A DNA stretch of 64,000 nucleotides, from the NCBI GenBank assembly GCA_002368155.1, contig AP018180.1:1302001-1366000 (forward strand), read 5' to 3'. Below the pieces are notes generated by a model. It was given only the letters and a program-made list of their open reading frames with translations, did no database searches and was not told where the DNA came from. The DNA is from Nostoc carneum NIES-2107 (lineage in GTDB: Bacteria; Cyanobacteriota; Cyanobacteriia; Cyanobacteriales; Nostocaceae). A program made the position numbers and the translations under genes. Of the stretch, positions 51,671-60,201 are shown piece by piece (position 1 is the stretch's first letter; the number at the start of each line of letters is the position of its first letter).

Positions 51671-52264
51671 ATGGTCAAACAGCAATCTGTAGACGAACAA
51701 GCAAATGGAAAGGCAACTAGCAACCTGACACCAGCCCAGGAGTTTTTGCAAGAACTCTGGGATGAGCATCTGCGGCTTGAGTTTGACGCTCACAACACTG
51801 AAGATACCCTCGCCACGATGGTTGAGGATGCTTACGTTAACGGCATTCCGGTAATGATTGGGGGAGTAGGGAAACCGGCACTGCGCGAGTTTTATTCCAA
51901 GTATTTCATTCCACAGATGCCGCCGGACATGGAGCTGACTCCGGTCTCGCGCACGATCGGGAGCAATCAACTCGTCGATGAAATGCTAGTTAAGTTCACT
52001 CATACCATCCAGATGGACTGGATGCTACCTGGCATTGCTCCGACTCTTAAACGGGTTGAAGTGGCATTGGTAGTAATTGTTCAGTTTCGTGACGACAAGC
52101 TAGCCCACGAACACCTCTACTGGGATCAGGCGAGTGTATTGGTTCAACTCGGTATGCTTGATCCGGGTACACTGCCCGTTGTAGGGGTTGACAGTGCGCG
52201 CAAGGTACTTGATCCGAGCTTGCCCTCAAACGCACTGATCGATCGTGCCAGCGATCGCGACTAA
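51671..52264 (+). CDS. NTF2-like (SnoaL-type) protein
   Basis: 197 residues. A single alpha+beta cone domain about residues 20-160: FLQELWDEHLRLEFDAHNTE, DTLATMVEDAYVNGIPVMIG, FYSKYFIPQMPPD, LVDEMLVKFTHTIQMDWMLP and HEHLYWDQASVLVQLGML. This resembles SnoaL-like proteins that accompany dienelactone-hydrolase-type enzymes; no catalytic role can be assigned. GGAGAATCC lies before the ATG. The gene lies between two copies of a 167-bp direct repeat, suggesting it entered as a cassette. Confidence 0.8.
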   Translation: MVKQQSVDEQANGKATSNLTPAQEFLQELWDEHLRLEFDAHNTEDTLATMVEDAYVNGIPVMIGGVGKPALREFYSKYFIPQMPPDMELTPVSRTIGSNQLVDEMLVKFTHTIQMDWMLPGIAPTLKRVEVALVVIVQFRDDKLAHEHLYWDQASVLVQLGMLDPGTLPVVGVDSARKVLDPSLPSNALIDRASDRD

Positions 52265-52396
52265 GTGCAGGAGCCAGCAAATATCAATGCCTAAACCCGC
52301 CATTTTGCAACCAGGATCGTACTCATCCTGGTTGTAGGAGACGCTTCTTATTGCTAGTTAGATGTGAGCGATGCCTACGGCAACGTCAAGGACGAA

Positions 52397-52445
52397 CGCA
52401 CCCAAGCTGTAATTGTTGCCGTTAAACGCGGCATTGTTAATTTAT
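52397..52445 (+). pseudogene. Duplicated 3' tail of the NarL-type regulator gene
   Basis: 49 bases identical to the end of the regulator gene at 49822-49870 (from CGCACCCAAGC to GTTAATTTAT), without the rest of the gene. It is followed within 7 bases by the right copy of the 167-bp repeat. Confidence 0.9.
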
Positions 52446-52451
52446 TAGGAT

Positions 52452-52618
52452 GTACTTTCGATAGAATTGGGATTCTAACTTGAGTTATAACCAGCCTTCT
52501 ACTCCACGATGGCATGGTTGCTCTATCAATTTATACTGTCAAAATTTTAACTCGCTATAGACGACAGCTTGAAGGCAATTTCCTATATTGAATGTATGCA
52601 AATAGAGATGCAGTCAAT
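52452..52618. repeat. 167-bp direct repeat, right copy (TnpB empty-site version)
   Basis: Matches 51270-51436 but here joined to the regulator gene tail, with no TnpB element between. It differs by scattered substitutions (for example TTAGAACTAGCC versus TTATAACCAGCC). Confidence 0.9.
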
Positions 52619-52669
52619 GGATTGAGCAAGTCAATTGCAAATTTCTATACTGGCTGCAAACATAAAAAA

Positions 52670-53227
52670 ATGAACGACGATCGCAGCTACAGTTCCTTAC
52701 TTGTACCCCCTTCAACTCAAGATTGGATGCAAGGTGTGCTGAGTGCCAAGGTCGTGCTGGTGATGTATGGAGACTATCAATGCTCTAGAAGTGCGGACGT
52801 TTACAGGATAATTCAAAGAATCAAACAAGAACTGAGTGCTTCTTTTGGAGAAGATGATTTATGCTTTATCTTCCGTCATTTTCCGCAAATACAGATTCAT
52901 CCTCATGCTCAACGAGCCGCCGAAGTCGCTGAAGCCGCCGCTGCCCAAGGACAGTTTTGGCCAATGCATGATACTTTATTTGTTTATCAACAGAAGTTAG
53001 AAAATGGTTATCTTGTAGAGTACGCCAATGATTTAGGGCTTGATATCCCTCAATTTCTTAAAGAGTTGTCTAAACAAGTGCATATCGATCGTGTCAATGA
53101 AGATATCGAAAGTGGATGCAAGAGTGGAATAACGGCTACTCCAGCCCTATTTATCAATAACATTCGATATAGTGGGCGCTGGAAAATGGCAGAGTTGATA
53201 ACAGCCATTGTTGCTGCAAGTCACTAA
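52670..53227 (+). CDS. DsbA-family thioredoxin-fold protein, cytosolic type
   Basis: 185 residues from the ATG at 52670; the frame opens at 52592, but those codons belong to the duplicated repeat. Thioredoxin-like DsbA domain: VVLVMYGDYQCSRSADVYRI, IFRHFPQIQIHPHAQRAAEV, GQFWPMHDTLFVYQQ, then the cis-Pro loop ITATPALFINN. The usual CxxC is CSRS, with a single cysteine, so it cannot act as a standard dithiol oxidase. It could use the one cysteine for glutathione-type chemistry. No signal peptide. Confidence 0.88.
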   Translation: MNDDRSYSSLLVPPSTQDWMQGVLSAKVVLVMYGDYQCSRSADVYRIIQRIKQELSASFGEDDLCFIFRHFPQIQIHPHAQRAAEVAEAAAAQGQFWPMHDTLFVYQQKLENGYLVEYANDLGLDIPQFLKELSKQVHIDRVNEDIESGCKSGITATPALFINNIRYSGRWKMAELITAIVAASH

Positions 53228-53477
53228 GCTCTATTCATATCTGACACCAATTTGAAAAAAGAATGCGACAGATACACAGACCCAAAGCTTTATCCTGTCT
53301 AGATTCTTAATTTTGAATTTTGAATTGGTATGACTTGTTTGTTAATGCTAGTAAGCTATCGAATGCGTGATGACTAGCTTTTGTCTGTTTTGTTGAACTT
53401 AAGCGCCTCACTGGAATGACCCCAAAACAGGTTCGCTAACACGATACGAATTATTCATAGCGACAAACAGGAGAAAG

Positions 53478-53936
53478 TTGATGAAATTAACTACAACACG
53501 ACGCTCAATTTCTAGAATCACTGGGATGTTTGCTAAAACCACTCTATCAATCATCGTTATAACGGGAGTAGGTGGGGTTTTGCGAATGCATCCGGCGATC
53601 GCTACCCCTCCACCTCAACAATCTCCTATTCTTGTTGCAACCGCCTACACGGATCTCACATTGCCAACCTTGAGACGGGGCGATCGCGGTAGAAGAGTGC
53701 AAATGTTGCAGCAAATTCTCTTAGATAATGGGTTCTTAAATGCTGCTGGAGTCAGGTTGGGAAATCCGAGGGGTGCGGTTGTTGATGGTGCATTTGGCGC
53801 GATTACAGAATCTGCGGTGAGAGATTTACAACGACGCTACAACATCCCCGTTACAGGACAGGTTAACCCTGTGACTTGGGAAGTGCTGGATATGCGGGAG
53901 AATCCTTATCGATCGCCGCTCCCCTGGAAAGTGTAA
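53478..53936 (+). CDS. Exported peptidoglycan-binding-domain protein
   Basis: 152 residues. A long signal region (ending near AIATPP, about residue 45) with hydrophobic TTLSIIVITGVGGVL is followed by one PG_binding_1 domain (about 63-140: RRGDRGRRVQMLQQILLDNG, AVRDLQRRYNIPVTGQVNPV, TWEVLD). Small secreted proteins of this type attach to the cell wall, often as targeting modules; no enzyme domain is present. AGGAG precedes the ATG. The last gene of AT-typical composition before the GC-rich CPBP block. Confidence 0.85.
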   Translation: MMKLTTTRRSISRITGMFAKTTLSIIVITGVGGVLRMHPAIATPPPQQSPILVATAYTDLTLPTLRRGDRGRRVQMLQQILLDNGFLNAAGVRLGNPRGAVVDGAFGAITESAVRDLQRRYNIPVTGQVNPVTWEVLDMRENPYRSPLPWKV

Positions 53937-54003
53937 GCGTCCTCCCAGGTAACTGGCGGTCAGATCCAAGCACTACATCCACGCACAAATCAAGGAGACA
54001 CAG

Positions 54004-54951
54004 ATGAGGATTAAAGCAACCCAAGGACATCAGGGAAGCGGAACGGAAGTGAAAGACACGACTTACGTCGAGGCTGCTGGGTGGGGTAAGTATCGGTGGT
54101 GGCGGTATGTTCTGGGGCTGATGATCATCCTCTTTGCCTGGATGGTCGTCGCCAACTTTGTTAGTGCGCTCGTCGCGCTTGCGCTCGGCGGCAAAGAGGG
54201 TGTCGCAGCATTCGGTCGGCTGGATTACGCCGCATTCGGTCGGGTGGGGGGCTTTGTCGTGGTCATGGCAGGTTTTCCGGTGTTCCTCGCAGGAATTCTC
54301 ATCGCCGTCACCCTGATCCACCAGCGTCATCCCCAAACGCTCGTGACGGCGCGGGAGAGGATCAGTTGGACTCGCATCGGTCACGGCTTCGTGGCTGGGT
54401 TCGTGCCGTGGGTTCTGCTCGGCGGGCTGGGGCAGTACCTCCTCTACCCCAATAGCTTCTCCTTCAACTCAGACCTTAAGACGTTCGCGCTCTTCGTGCC
54501 TTTGGCACTAGTTATCACCGCAATCCAGACGACCACCGAGGAGCTTTTCTTTCGCGGGTACATCGTGCAGGGTGCGAGCCTGATCTGGTCGAACCGTGTG
54601 TTTCTGGCGATCGTCTCAGCCGTGATCTTCACCCTGCCGCACGCCACCAACCCAGAGTCACAGGAGGGTGGCTGGATCGGGATGTTCCTCGGCTACTTCG
54701 TCGGCACAGGTCTATTGTATGCGGTCGTTTCATTGATCGACGGCACTACCGAGCTTGCGATCGGCGCGCACTTCGCCAACAATCTCGCGTACTTTCTCTT
54801 GTTCAACTGGTCTGGAAGCTTCTTCACCACGCCAGCCCTGTTCAGCATCAGCGAGTACCATGCGAGATTCTATGACATCACCTCTCTCGTGCTGATTCCT
54901 GTTTTCCTGGTAATCGTTTTCTGGGTGTTCAAACGCAATAAGGCATCTTAA
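54004..54951 (+). CDS. CPBP-family intramembrane metalloprotease, GC-rich paralogue 1
   Basis: 315 residues with about eight membrane helices. CPBP (Abi) motifs: TTEELFFRGYIVQ (about 177-189; EExxxR), VIFTLPHATN (FxxxH type) and ELAIGAHFANN (HxxxN). The family includes Rce1-like proteases and bacteriocin-immunity proteins; the actual substrate is unknown. Codon use is strongly GC-rich (39 of 60 in 54181-54240), unlike the flanking genes, which points to acquisition from a high-GC donor (inference). It is 50-60 percent identical by eye to the next gene, including the leader AAGGAGA..AGATGAGGAT. Confidence 0.88.
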   Translation: MRIKATQGHQGSGTEVKDTTYVEAAGWGKYRWWRYVLGLMIILFAWMVVANFVSALVALALGGKEGVAAFGRLDYAAFGRVGGFVVVMAGFPVFLAGILIAVTLIHQRHPQTLVTARERISWTRIGHGFVAGFVPWVLLGGLGQYLLYPNSFSFNSDLKTFALFVPLALVITAIQTTTEELFFRGYIVQGASLIWSNRVFLAIVSAVIFTLPHATNPESQEGGWIGMFLGYFVGTGLLYAVVSLIDGTTELAIGAHFANNLAYFLLFNWSGSFFTTPALFSISEYHARFYDITSLVLIPVFLVIVFWVFKRNKAS

Positions 54952-55072
54952 CTCGTTTCCCAGAGCTACCGGAACGCTCTTCGGTAATCCCGTCAAATCC
55001 TGAAAACAATCGCAAAGGCAACTAGCGACCAGATCCAAGTAACACATCCACGCACCGGTAAAGGAGATAAAG

Positions 55073-56032
55073 ATGAGGATCAAAGCAACTAAAGGAAAGC
55101 AGGGAATCGGGACGGAAGTGAAAGACGCGACTTATGTGGAGGCTGCCCATTGGGGCAAGTATCGGGGGTGGCGGTATGTTCTGGGATTGGTGGTCATACT
55201 CTTTTCGTGGCTGGTTATCGGGAGTCTCGCCAGCGTACTCGTCGCGTTCGCGTTCAGCGGCCAGCCGGATTACTCCGTGCTTGATCCCTTTGGGAAGTTC
55301 CTGTTTGTTATGTTAGGTTTCCCGTTTTTTCTCGCGGGGGTTCTCATCGCCGTTACCCTTATCCACCGCCGCCACCCCCGAACGCTGATTACGGCGCGGG
55401 AAAAAATTAGCTGGCGGCGTGTCGGTCACGGGTTTGTGGCGTGGTTCATGCCATACTGCCTGATCGGTGGGCTGGGACAGTACCTCTTCTACCCTGACAC
55501 CTTCTCCTTCAACTCCGACCTCACGACATTCGTGCGCTTCGTGCCGATCGCACTGGTTCTCACCGCGATCCAGACCACCACTGAAGAGCTTTTCTTTCGC
55601 GGATACATCGTGCAGGGCGCGAGCATTGTTTGGACTAACCGCATCTTTCTGGCGCTCGTATCAGCCGTCATATTCACCCTGCCGCACCTCCTCAACCCGG
55701 AGGCGATCGCAGGCGGTTGGCTCACGGTCTTTTTCAGCTACTTCCTCGTTCCGGGTCTGCTGTGGACCATAATCTCGTTGATTGACGGAACCACTGAGCT
55801 TGCCATCGGCGTACACTTCGCGAACAACATTGGCGGCATACTCGTGATCAACGCAGCCGGAACCGTCGTGACCACGCCAGCCCTGTTCACAGTCAGCGAG
55901 TACCATGCGACCTATGGGGCGTTATCGGTGCTGGTTGCAATACCTGTGTTCCTAGCGATCTCTTACAAGGTGTTCAAACGCGACGAGGCATCCAAACCCG
56001 TTTCCCAGAGCCACCGAAAGGGGTGTCGGTGA
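55073..56032 (+). CDS. CPBP-family intramembrane metalloprotease, GC-rich paralogue 2
   Basis: 319 residues, tandem paralogue of the preceding gene with the same order of helices and motifs: TTEELFFRGYIVQ, VIFTLPHLLN, ELAIGVHFANN. Both start MRIKATxGxQGxGTEVKDxT, and the leader sequence is duplicated too, so the unit arose by tandem duplication, probably before transfer since divergence is considerable. The N-terminal 25 polar residues are not a signal peptide. Same GC-rich codon use. The two may have different targets or immunity specificities. Confidence 0.88.
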   Translation: MRIKATKGKQGIGTEVKDATYVEAAHWGKYRGWRYVLGLVVILFSWLVIGSLASVLVAFAFSGQPDYSVLDPFGKFLFVMLGFPFFLAGVLIAVTLIHRRHPRTLITAREKISWRRVGHGFVAWFMPYCLIGGLGQYLFYPDTFSFNSDLTTFVRFVPIALVLTAIQTTTEELFFRGYIVQGASIVWTNRIFLALVSAVIFTLPHLLNPEAIAGGWLTVFFSYFLVPGLLWTIISLIDGTTELAIGVHFANNIGGILVINAAGTVVTTPALFTVSEYHATYGALSVLVAIPVFLAISYKVFKRDEASKPVSQSHRKGCR

Positions 56033-56083
56033 TCTCGTCGGTACGTAAAACCATCAGCAAGTGTATCAAAAGGGTTAATCACC

Positions 56084-56797
56084 ATGTCTAAAGTGTCTTC
56101 TGACCGCCCACAGAAACCCCCTGCCGCGTTCGCACCAAACAAAGTCTCCTGTCCAGGCTGGCTTGAGACCATTGTGGGTCTTGTCGTTTTCGAGATCGTC
56201 GGATTCGGGGTTGGTTCGCAACTCAAGCGGCTCGGTCTTGACCCCGTGGTCTACGGATTGGTCTTCACCTCGCTCTCCGGGATTGCCGGGTTTGCAGCGG
56301 TAGCACTACTACGGATTCGATCCGTGAGTGCCTTTGGCGTGCGCCGAGTTTCCAGACGCTGGCTGCTCATCGCGATCGGAGTCGGACTGGTTGCCTTCGT
56401 ACTCAAGGGATTGGCAGTTCTGGGCTGGATTCAGATCACCGGGAACACCAACAATGTTCAGGGTGTGTACACAGAGGGCGGCAGCGGCGGAGTACTATCC
56501 CTGGTTTTAGCCGCGTTGTTCCTCGGAATCGTCACGCCTCTTGGTGAGGAGTTGCTCTTTCGGGGTGTCGTCGCTAACGCGCTGCTGCGCTACGGTTCGT
56601 TCATCGGGGTCGTGGGTAGCACCGTGATCTTTGCCCTTGGTCACGGCATCAACATCGTCTTTCCCGCAGCCGTAGTCGCTGGTCTCGCCACTGCCGAGGT
56701 CTTCCGCCGCAGCGGCTCGGTCTGGACTGCTGTTATTGTTCACGTCGTTTTCAACTTGCCCACAATTCCAGTGATGGTAGCTGCTGGCATGGGCTGA
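56084..56797 (+). CDS. CPBP-family intramembrane metalloprotease, GC-rich paralogue 3
   Basis: 237 residues, a more distant member: PLGEELLFRGVVANALLRYG (EExxxR), VIFALGHGIN, and final VWTAVIVHVVFNLPTI (HxxxN). Six to seven helices. Not a recent copy of the other two, but equally GC-rich and on the same strand 52 bases behind, so the three probably arrived together. ATG at 56084. An upstream gene encoding a toxin or peptide substrate is not visible in the island. Confidence 0.88.
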   Translation: MSKVSSDRPQKPPAAFAPNKVSCPGWLETIVGLVVFEIVGFGVGSQLKRLGLDPVVYGLVFTSLSGIAGFAAVALLRIRSVSAFGVRRVSRRWLLIAIGVGLVAFVLKGLAVLGWIQITGNTNNVQGVYTEGGSGGVLSLVLAALFLGIVTPLGEELLFRGVVANALLRYGSFIGVVGSTVIFALGHGINIVFPAAVVAGLATAEVFRRSGSVWTAVIVHVVFNLPTIPVMVAAGMG

Positions 56798-56825
56798 TAG
56801 GAAGGATCATCTGGAGGTTAAATCA

Positions 56826-56991
56826 ATGGCAATTCTGAAACAATTCGGGATTTTATTTGTATTGGGCAGTGTGGGAATTGCATTTGGCTGGCTCTTTTGG
56901 CAATATTCGCACTAATGCTGCAATGTTAGCCCATATCAGCTTTCATGTTTTTGCCTCTGTTCTTAGCAGTTTACTGGCAAGGTGGGCTTAA
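56826..56991 (+). pseudogene. Frameshifted C-terminal fragment of a CPBP-type protein
   Basis: ATG 56826, with GGAGG 8 bases upstream, opens a 29-residue frame ending FGWLFWQYSH-stop. In another frame the DNA continues TNAAMLAHISFHVFASVL to a stop at 56991. Read together, GIAFGWLFWQYS..TNAAMLAHISFHVF resembles the last motifs (GxxxGxLxW...MLxHxxFH) of CPBP proteases. Composition is AT-typical here, so it may be a native relic, not part of the GC-rich block. Confidence 0.5.
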
Positions 56992-57119
56992 GTTTTGGAA
57001 TAGATATCGTAGGGCTAGCACTGCCCACAAAACTTTACTGTGAAAGGTTTTAAAAATGGTGGGCATTGCCCACTACTTGAATTGATGCTCAACTCTACAG
57101 TTTTAAGGTGGTAAATCAA

Positions 57120-57407
57120 ATGATTCAGTGCAAAGATTTTGCGCCTCGGATTACTGAACGAGGGCCCTTCGGCGGAGCTTCCGATTATGAATCCTTCTCT
57201 GAGGTTGTGAGTGAGGTCAATCAGTGGATTGAAAATACAACGATACAGGTGATCAATGTTGAAACTGTTGTTTTACCAGATAGTTTGAAAAGCACAAGTG
57301 ATGGTGTCTACGGCGTGACAGTCAGTAATGGGGTCTACCCAGTGATGATCAGCCAGGGCGTTACAGTCAATTGCTTTCAATGTGTGCGTGTGTGGTACAG
57401 AGAATAA
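57120..57407 (+). CDS. Small conserved protein of unknown function
   Basis: 95 residues from the ATG at 57120, with AAGGTGG 8 bases before it. No signal peptide or membrane helix. It begins MIQCKDFAPRITERGPFGGA and contains SFSEVVSEVNQWIENTTIQV and VINVETVVLP, a pattern of a small alpha/beta domain ending in FQCVRVWYRE. I recognise no named family. The next gene starts 21 bases later; the two may share a transcript. Confidence 0.6.
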   Translation: MIQCKDFAPRITERGPFGGASDYESFSEVVSEVNQWIENTTIQVINVETVVLPDSLKSTSDGVYGVTVSNGVYPVMISQGVTVNCFQCVRVWYRE

Positions 57408-57427
57408 GCTTCACCGGAGAAGAAATA

Positions 57428-57805
57428 ATGAAACGATTTACCTTGTTTACTTTTCTTTACCTCGCGCTCGGAGTTTGCCTGAGTGCGATCGCACTTGGAT
57501 ACCCAAACCTGCCTTCGGGTCTTCAAAGAAGCTTGTTCATCAGTGCAGGAACCTCCTACATTTTTTGTCTCCTCAGCACCTTCCCATTTTGGCGCGAGAG
57601 GACGATCCGCTTCTATCGCAGACGGAATTCAGCGGTAATTCTACCCTGGTTGGTGATTGGAGTGAACATTGTTTGGATGATCTGGGAGGTTCAGAGTCAG
57701 AACTGGACGATGGAAGCCATTTTAGGAGCTTTTTCGCGGCTAATAGTTGTCTTACCGTTTGTAGAACTCATTGTGATTACATGGCAAGTGAATTCTGAGC
57801 ATTAG
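57428..57805 (+). CDS. Small four-helix membrane protein, function unknown
   Basis: 125 residues from the ATG at 57428, with a Shine-Dalgarno-like GGAGAAG 8 bases upstream. Four hydrophobic segments (about 5-25, 36-52, 68-87, 95-115) with short polar loops and a WRERTIRFYRRR basic loop that should face the cytoplasm. No known family recognised. The overlapping frame 57382-57798 is a shadow. Confidence 0.65.
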   Translation: MKRFTLFTFLYLALGVCLSAIALGYPNLPSGLQRSLFISAGTSYIFCLLSTFPFWRERTIRFYRRRNSAVILPWLVIGVNIVWMIWEVQSQNWTMEAILGAFSRLIVVLPFVELIVITWQVNSEH

Positions 57806-57943
57806 TGTCTAAATCGGATGGCACTAAGAAAAGCTCTAAGCTATATGGAGTAAGGGCTACAGCTTTAATGCCCACTACCGGAGTCATGGTATGAGTCAGG
57901 CGATCGCTTAGGTCGGGATGATGTACAGTGGTCTAAAAAATTT

Positions 57944-58207
57944 TTGGAGGTAGAAAAAGCTTACTCGTTCATGAAATACTTTCAAAAAGACGAGCAAGCA
58001 AGCGGTACTAGTAGTCAAAAAGAGGGATGTGGCTTTCCAATTGCTAAAATTGGTGTGACATTCAGTTTGGTGACGGGAGCCGCTGTTGCTTTATGTATCG
58101 ACGTTCCGAACACTCATGATATTAAGTTAGCGAGAAAAATGTACAGCTTTCTCAAAAGTTTTACTTATTTAAACTTGCTCAAGGGTTTTTCCAAAGAATG
58201 TATCTAA
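57944..58207 (+). pseudogene. IS4-family transposase fragment
   Basis: About 70 residues containing EGCGFPIAKIGVTFSLVTGA, then AVALCIDVPNTHDIKLARKM, a stretch typical of the first-Asp region of IS4-type transposases different from the one at 44.6 kb. The beginning is a weak TTG, the end is frameshifted or truncated, and no terminal repeats are seen. Debris of a degraded insertion at the right edge of the accessory region. Confidence 0.75.
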
Positions 58208-58756
58208 GAATACGGTTTTTTTGACAATGATCAATTTTATAGGTATCTTTCTGTGCGCGATCGCAGAACTTTTAGGTCTACTGACAGTATTTCTAGCTGT
58301 GATGGTGTTAGATATCTGATTGTTTCGTCACTTTTATGCTCGCCTTTTTCTCGGTCACAAGTTCGGTGTTTTAATCCCCTAATGGGGTTAAATTTTATAT
58401 AACCTTGCTCTACGGCAAAATTTAGTAGGCTTTGCAGTATTGCTTGAATGCTTCTTCATCTCAATCTTGCTCAGCTTTCATAAAGAGGATCGCATTCTAC
58501 TTTGAGCATTCCTGTTTCGTTCTCAATTACAGCCACTTCAGACAGAGTAATATAATTTTCTTGAAAAACTCCATGTTTCAAGATGGATGAGGTTTAGTTG
58601 AACTTTATCAAATACAGTTGCATCGATTTTCATAAATCCAATCAGCGAATTACCAGCCATGATATTAAAATCAATATTAGGCAATGGTTATAATTGATTC
58701 ATATCATTGCCTTATCTCAATGACAAATATTCACGCCGACTTACTTAAATATTCTT
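58208..58756. other. 0.55-kb spacer, no supported gene
   Basis: A 30-codon hydrophobic frame at 58227-58319 exists but has no supporting evidence. The rest is likely IS debris and the upstream region of the ATPase gene. Confidence 0.4.
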
Positions 58757-60166
58757 ATGAGATCTTTCGGCATAGAAGAGTCCATAAAAGTGGCAAATCA
58801 AGTAATTTTTCAGAAATTTAACAGAAATTTAACAGATGTTGAGATAATTGTTCTTAAAGGAGCATGGCAGCGAGAAGAATATGATGACATTGCTGCCAAA
58901 CATCAGTATGCAACTACTTATATTAGCCAGGATGTCGCACCAAAACTCTGGAAAATACTAAGTGATTCTTTAGGGGAGAAAGTAAAAAAAAGTAATTTTA
59001 GGGAAGCACTCAAACGCAAATGGGAACAATTAATATCTCAAGATTTAAATACACAGTTGATTAGGGAGCATGATGCTAAAGAACAAAATGCAATAGTAAC
59101 AAATAATCTCAGTAACCAAATTCAGGTTAATTTATCACTTCAGAAGGAATCTTTAAAAGAATGTAGTAATGAGATTTATGTGAAACGAACCGATATAGAA
59201 AACATTTGTTATGAAACAATTTTACAACCTGGTTCTCTAATTAGAATTAAAGCTCCAAGTTTGATGGGTAAAACATCATTGATAATCCATGTTATCAATC
59301 AGTTAAATATAAAAGGTTATTGCAGCGTTATTTTAAGCTTTGAACTAGCAGATAGGAATAGCCATTTTACTCAACTAAATAAATTTCTGCGCTGGTTTTG
59401 TAGTAATATTAGCCGAGAAATAGGATTATCTAGTGAGCTAGATGAATATTGGGATGAAGAAGGTATGGGAGCAAAAGTAAGTTGCACTACTTACTTTGAA
59501 GAATATCTATTAGCTGCTATTGATACCCCTCTGGTTTTATGCTTAGATAATGTTGATTTACTCTTTCCCTATCCAGAAATTTACGAAGATTTTTTTGGAT
59601 TGTTGCGTTCTTGGTATGAAAAGGCAAGAAGTCGGAAAATTTGGAAGAAGTTACGATTGGTACTAATCCATTCTACTGATGTTTATATTCGACTCAATAT
59701 TAATCAATCCCCCTTTAATGTGGGATTACCTCTAGAACTAACGGAATTTACCCGCGAGCAAGTACAAGATTTTGCCCAGCAACATCAACTTAATATTAAT
59801 CTAGATACAAATATCATAGATTCTTTAATGGATTTAGTAGGAGGACATCCTCATTTGTTAGAAATGGCTTTTTCCTACCTAAAAGCTCATCCCAATGTTA
59901 CCCTAGAAAAGATATTAACAGAAGGCACTACAGAAACTGGGATTTATGCACATCATTTACGTGAACATTGGTTGAATTTACAAGCACATCCAGAATTAGC
60001 AATTGCTTTCAAAAAAGTTGTTAATTCTAATATTCCTGTACTATTAGAGCCGATATTAGCTTATCAGTTACAAAGTATGGGTTTGGTGAAACTTTCTGGT
60101 AATTTGGTAGAGATTCGCTGCCATTTATATCGTCAATATTTTCGCATCCGTTTGCTAGATAAATAA
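58757..60166 (+). CDS. AAA-like (STAND-type) ATPase with N-terminal vMAP-type HTH domain
   Basis: 469 residues. The N-terminal 90 residues (LTDVEIIVLKGAWQREEYDD, IAAKHQYATTYISQDVAPKL) match the helical module that cyanobacteria place in front of AAA_35 and vWA-MoxR-associated proteins. The ATPase has Walker A APSLMGKTS (about 167-175), Walker B-like LVLCLDNVD (about 257-265) and a helical lid (LTEFTREQVQDFAQQHQLNI, GGHPHLLEMA). The C-terminus ends without WD40 or TPR sensors, so it is a short form. Role probably regulatory or stress/defence signalling; partners unknown. It is convergent with the lipoprotein gene. Confidence 0.82.
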   Translation: MRSFGIEESIKVANQVIFQKFNRNLTDVEIIVLKGAWQREEYDDIAAKHQYATTYISQDVAPKLWKILSDSLGEKVKKSNFREALKRKWEQLISQDLNTQLIREHDAKEQNAIVTNNLSNQIQVNLSLQKESLKECSNEIYVKRTDIENICYETILQPGSLIRIKAPSLMGKTSLIIHVINQLNIKGYCSVILSFELADRNSHFTQLNKFLRWFCSNISREIGLSSELDEYWDEEGMGAKVSCTTYFEEYLLAAIDTPLVLCLDNVDLLFPYPEIYEDFFGLLRSWYEKARSRKIWKKLRLVLIHSTDVYIRLNINQSPFNVGLPLELTEFTREQVQDFAQQHQLNINLDTNIIDSLMDLVGGHPHLLEMAFSYLKAHPNVTLEKILTEGTTETGIYAHHLREHWLNLQAHPELAIAFKKVVNSNIPVLLEPILAYQLQSMGLVKLSGNLVEIRCHLYRQYFRIRLLDK

Positions 60167-60201
60167 CGTTTGACAAGTATCTTGCCCACTCCACAACATT
60201 T

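Noticed and set aside
57382-57798. 138-residue frame overlapping the four-helix membrane protein
   Set aside because: Different frame of the same DNA; the other frame has hydrophobic periodicity and a ribosome site.
58227-58319. 30-codon hydrophobic frame (possible toxin-like peptide)
   Set aside because: No ribosome site, antitoxin or conservation evidence; chance cannot be excluded.
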